This document shows positions 62,540 to 64,000 of a DNA stretch of 64,000 bases, piece by piece. The stretch's first letter is position 1, and each line of letters starts with the position of its first letter. The notes under the pieces are model-generated. The model did no database searches and had not been told where the DNA came from. It saw only the letters and a program-made list of their open reading frames with translations. Origin of the DNA: a bacterium HR40 (GTDB lineage: Bacteria; Pseudomonadota; Alphaproteobacteria; Geminicoccales; Geminicoccaceae); contig BEIQ01000002.1 of the NCBI GenBank assembly GCA_002898275.1, forward strand, positions 248,001-312,000, in the 5' to 3' direction. A program made the translations under genes and the position numbers.

Positions 62540-63874
62540 CTGTCCCGGGTCGCGCTCGCTTGGCTGCTGCTCGTCGCGTCGCCCCTAGCGGCTGCGGAAA
62601 GGCTGGAGGGCGAGTGGGCCTCGGGGCTCGAGCAGGCCGCGCGCGCGGTCGAGAGGGGCGAGCTCGGGGAAGCCGAGAGCCTCCTGCGCAGGCTGCTCGA
62701 GCGCTCCGCGGACAGCGACGCCGACCGGCTGGCCCGCGCCACGGCTCTCAACAATCTCGGCTTCGTGCTGTTCCGCCAGGACCGCCTCGACGAGGCACAG
62801 CAGGCCTACGAGGAGGCGCTCGAATGGCGCCGCCGCACCGTCGGGCGCGACGACCCAGCCGTGGCGCAAGTGCTGAACAATCTCGGCGAGCTCGCGCGCA
62901 CCCGCGGCGACACCGAGACCGCACTCGGGTTCCACCGCCAGGCGCTCGACATCCGGGAGAGGCTGCTCGGTCCGGATCATCCGGAAACGGCCCAGAGCCT
63001 CATGGCGATCGCCGTGCTGCTGGCCGAGAAAGGCCGGCCGGCGGAGGCACGGCCCTTCGCCGAACGGGCCCTTGCCATCGTCGAACGGGCCTTCGGTGGC
63101 AACGACCGCCGGGTCGCCGACGCCGCGATCGCGGTCGCGAGCGTCGCGGCCTATCTGGGCGATCTCGCGGCGGCCGAGGCCCATCTGCGGCGCGCGCTCG
63201 CCCTCTACGAGGCGATGCCCGCTCCCGATCCCGCGGCCCTGCGCACCACGCTCTTGCAGCTGGCGGAAGTCCTGCGGCGGAGCAAGCGCAGCGCCGAGGC
63301 GGTGCCACTGCTCGAGCGGGCGGTGGCCTTGGCCGAGCCCGAGCGCGCCCCTTGGGCGCCTTCGGCCGAGCGCGCCCGCATCCGCAACGATCTTGGCGTC
63401 AACCTCTTCGAGTCGGGCGAATTCGAACGGGCGCGGGCAGAACTCGAGCGGGCAGTCGAACTCTACGACGCCTCGCCAGGGGTCGATGCCGGCGACTCCC
63501 TCGCCGCGCTCGTCAACCTCGCTGCCGTGCTGGCGGCTCTCCATGCCAACGATGCCGCCATCGCCACCCTCGAGCGGGCGATCCGGCGGGCGGAAGGGCT
63601 CCCGGCAGAGCGCCGCGGCGAGCTCGCGCGCCTGTGGAACGATCTCGGCGCCCTGCAGTTCACCATGGGCCGGTTCGCCGAGGCGGCGGAGAGCCTCGGG
63701 CGCGCCGTGGAGCTCGCGGAAACCGCCTCGGGCGGCGACACCCGCGGCCTGCCGCTCTATCTGCGAAACCGCGCGGCCGCGCTCATGGAACTCGACCGCG
63801 AGGCCGAGGCCCGCAGTTTGATCGAGCGGGCGACGAGGCTCGAGAAAGCGGCGGCCGAACGCGGCGGGTCGTGA
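62540..63874 (+). CDS. Exported TPR-repeat protein (possible CTG start)
   Basis: 444 aa. Signal-like LSRVALAWLLLVASPLAAAERLEG opens the frame 4 bp after the dehydratase stop, then about nine Kinesin-light-chain-type TPRs: ATALNNLGFVLFRQDRLDEA, AQVLNNLGELARTRGDTETA, AQSLMAIAVLLAEKGRPAEA, and so on to LARLWNDLGALQFTMGRFAEA. No ATG, GTG or TTG lies between the dehydratase stop and the signal; CTG 62540 is used, and the alternative is an ATG at 62440 inside the dehydratase gene. Its function is unknown; periplasmic scaffold is inferred. Confidence 0.75.
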   Translation: MSRVALAWLLLVASPLAAAERLEGEWASGLEQAARAVERGELGEAESLLRRLLERSADSDADRLARATALNNLGFVLFRQDRLDEAQQAYEEALEWRRRTVGRDDPAVAQVLNNLGELARTRGDTETALGFHRQALDIRERLLGPDHPETAQSLMAIAVLLAEKGRPAEARPFAERALAIVERAFGGNDRRVADAAIAVASVAAYLGDLAAAEAHLRRALALYEAMPAPDPAALRTTLLQLAEVLRRSKRSAEAVPLLERAVALAEPERAPWAPSAERARIRNDLGVNLFESGEFERARAELERAVELYDASPGVDAGDSLAALVNLAAVLAALHANDAAIATLERAIRRAEGLPAERRGELARLWNDLGALQFTMGRFAEAAESLGRAVELAETASGGDTRGLPLYLRNRAAALMELDREAEARSLIERATRLEKAAAERGGS

Positions 63875-63892
63875 GCCGGGAGCGCTGCGCGC

Positions 63893-64000
63893 TCAGCCCG
63901 AGACAGCCTCCGGCTCGGCGACCTCGAGATCGAGGGCCGCAGCGAGCAGCGCCCGGGTATAGGCCGCCTGCGGCCGCTCGAAGATCTCGGCGGCGGGGCC
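63893..64000 (-). CDS. C-terminal end of a dipeptide/oligopeptide-type ABC ATPase (5' part outside window)
   Basis: Only the last 35 codons are visible. They read GPAAEIFERPQAAYTRALLAA and end EVAEPEAVSG. This matches the C-terminus of Dpp/Opp/YejF ATPases, where the region after the nucleotide site ends in an E-x-P-x-x-YT-x-x-LL motif. It is convergent with the TPR gene, stop codons 18 bp apart. Family call rests on this motif alone. Confidence 0.7.
   Translation of the reverse strand, partial: GPAAEIFERPQAAYTRALLAAALDLEVAEPEAVSG

Overview
The window is a GC-rich chromosomal segment from an alphaproteobacterium. The evidence is the ntrBC-ntrYX-trkA-hfq-hflX block, an ATP12-type F1 assembly chaperone, an NDUFAF7-type methyltransferase between lgt and pgeF, a phasin gene, and zapA followed by a 6S-like RNA. 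Genus cannot be read from the sequence; a Rhodospirillales or Geminicoccales-like organism is a guess. Genes are densely packed, many share GTGA or ATGA start/stop overlaps, and no gene-free stretch exceeds 300 bases. I found no tRNA, rRNA, insertion sequence, integrase or CRISPR array.

Layout, left. Positions 1-6255 (minus) hold the 5' part of an Atm1-type ABC exporter and a complete five-gene branched-chain-amino-acid-type uptake operon. Positions 6353-16652 (minus) hold the nitrogen and envelope regulatory cluster ntrB, ntrC, ntrY, ntrX, trkA, a D-amino-acid transaminase, hfq and hflX; hflX seems to start at a CTG codon overlapping the hfq stop. comM follows, then a divergent Na/Pi cotransporter with a PhoU-like domain and a Pho-box-like site.

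Middle. Positions 21645-26999 (minus) form a compact locus: response regulator, TPR/YaiO-type outer-membrane barrel, membrane-anchored HEAT-repeat protein, processive-type GT2 glycosyltransferase and FAD oxidoreductase. It resembles a stripped-down synthase-dependent exopolysaccharide system. Next come an aldehyde dehydrogenase, a cyclopropane-fatty-acid synthase and a hydrolase, the zapA/6S region, small exported proteins, and rpmB. Positions 34615-37757 carry four overlapping genes that look like a LivHMGF transporter whose ATPase motifs have eroded: one ATPase has lost every nucleotide-handling motif and the other keeps only Walker A. With the polysaccharide-type locus, this is the strongest candidate for an undescribed system.

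Right. Positions 37767-44439 hold a BI-1 protein, CcdA, a beta-CASP hydrolase with a LOG-family protein, a phasin with two operator-like dyads, a 3-hydroxyacyl-CoA dehydrogenase and a YbaK editing protein. Positions 44521-50842 hold a HAD phosphatase, the ATP12 gene (which overlaps a convergent membrane-protein gene by 243 bp), pgeF, NDUFAF7-like, lgt, and an undecaprenyl-phosphate sugar transferase. Positions 50931-57330 hold a methyltransferase, a two-TM protein followed by an FG-GAP/UnbV protein, and an operon of a Lon-like protease, a stress-type protein, a small protein and a host-attachment-family protein. The end carries RidA, an SDR, a ParA-type ATPase, an orphan TRAP binding protein, an IlvD/Edd sugar-acid dehydratase, an exported TPR protein and the last codons of a Dpp/Opp-type ABC ATPase.
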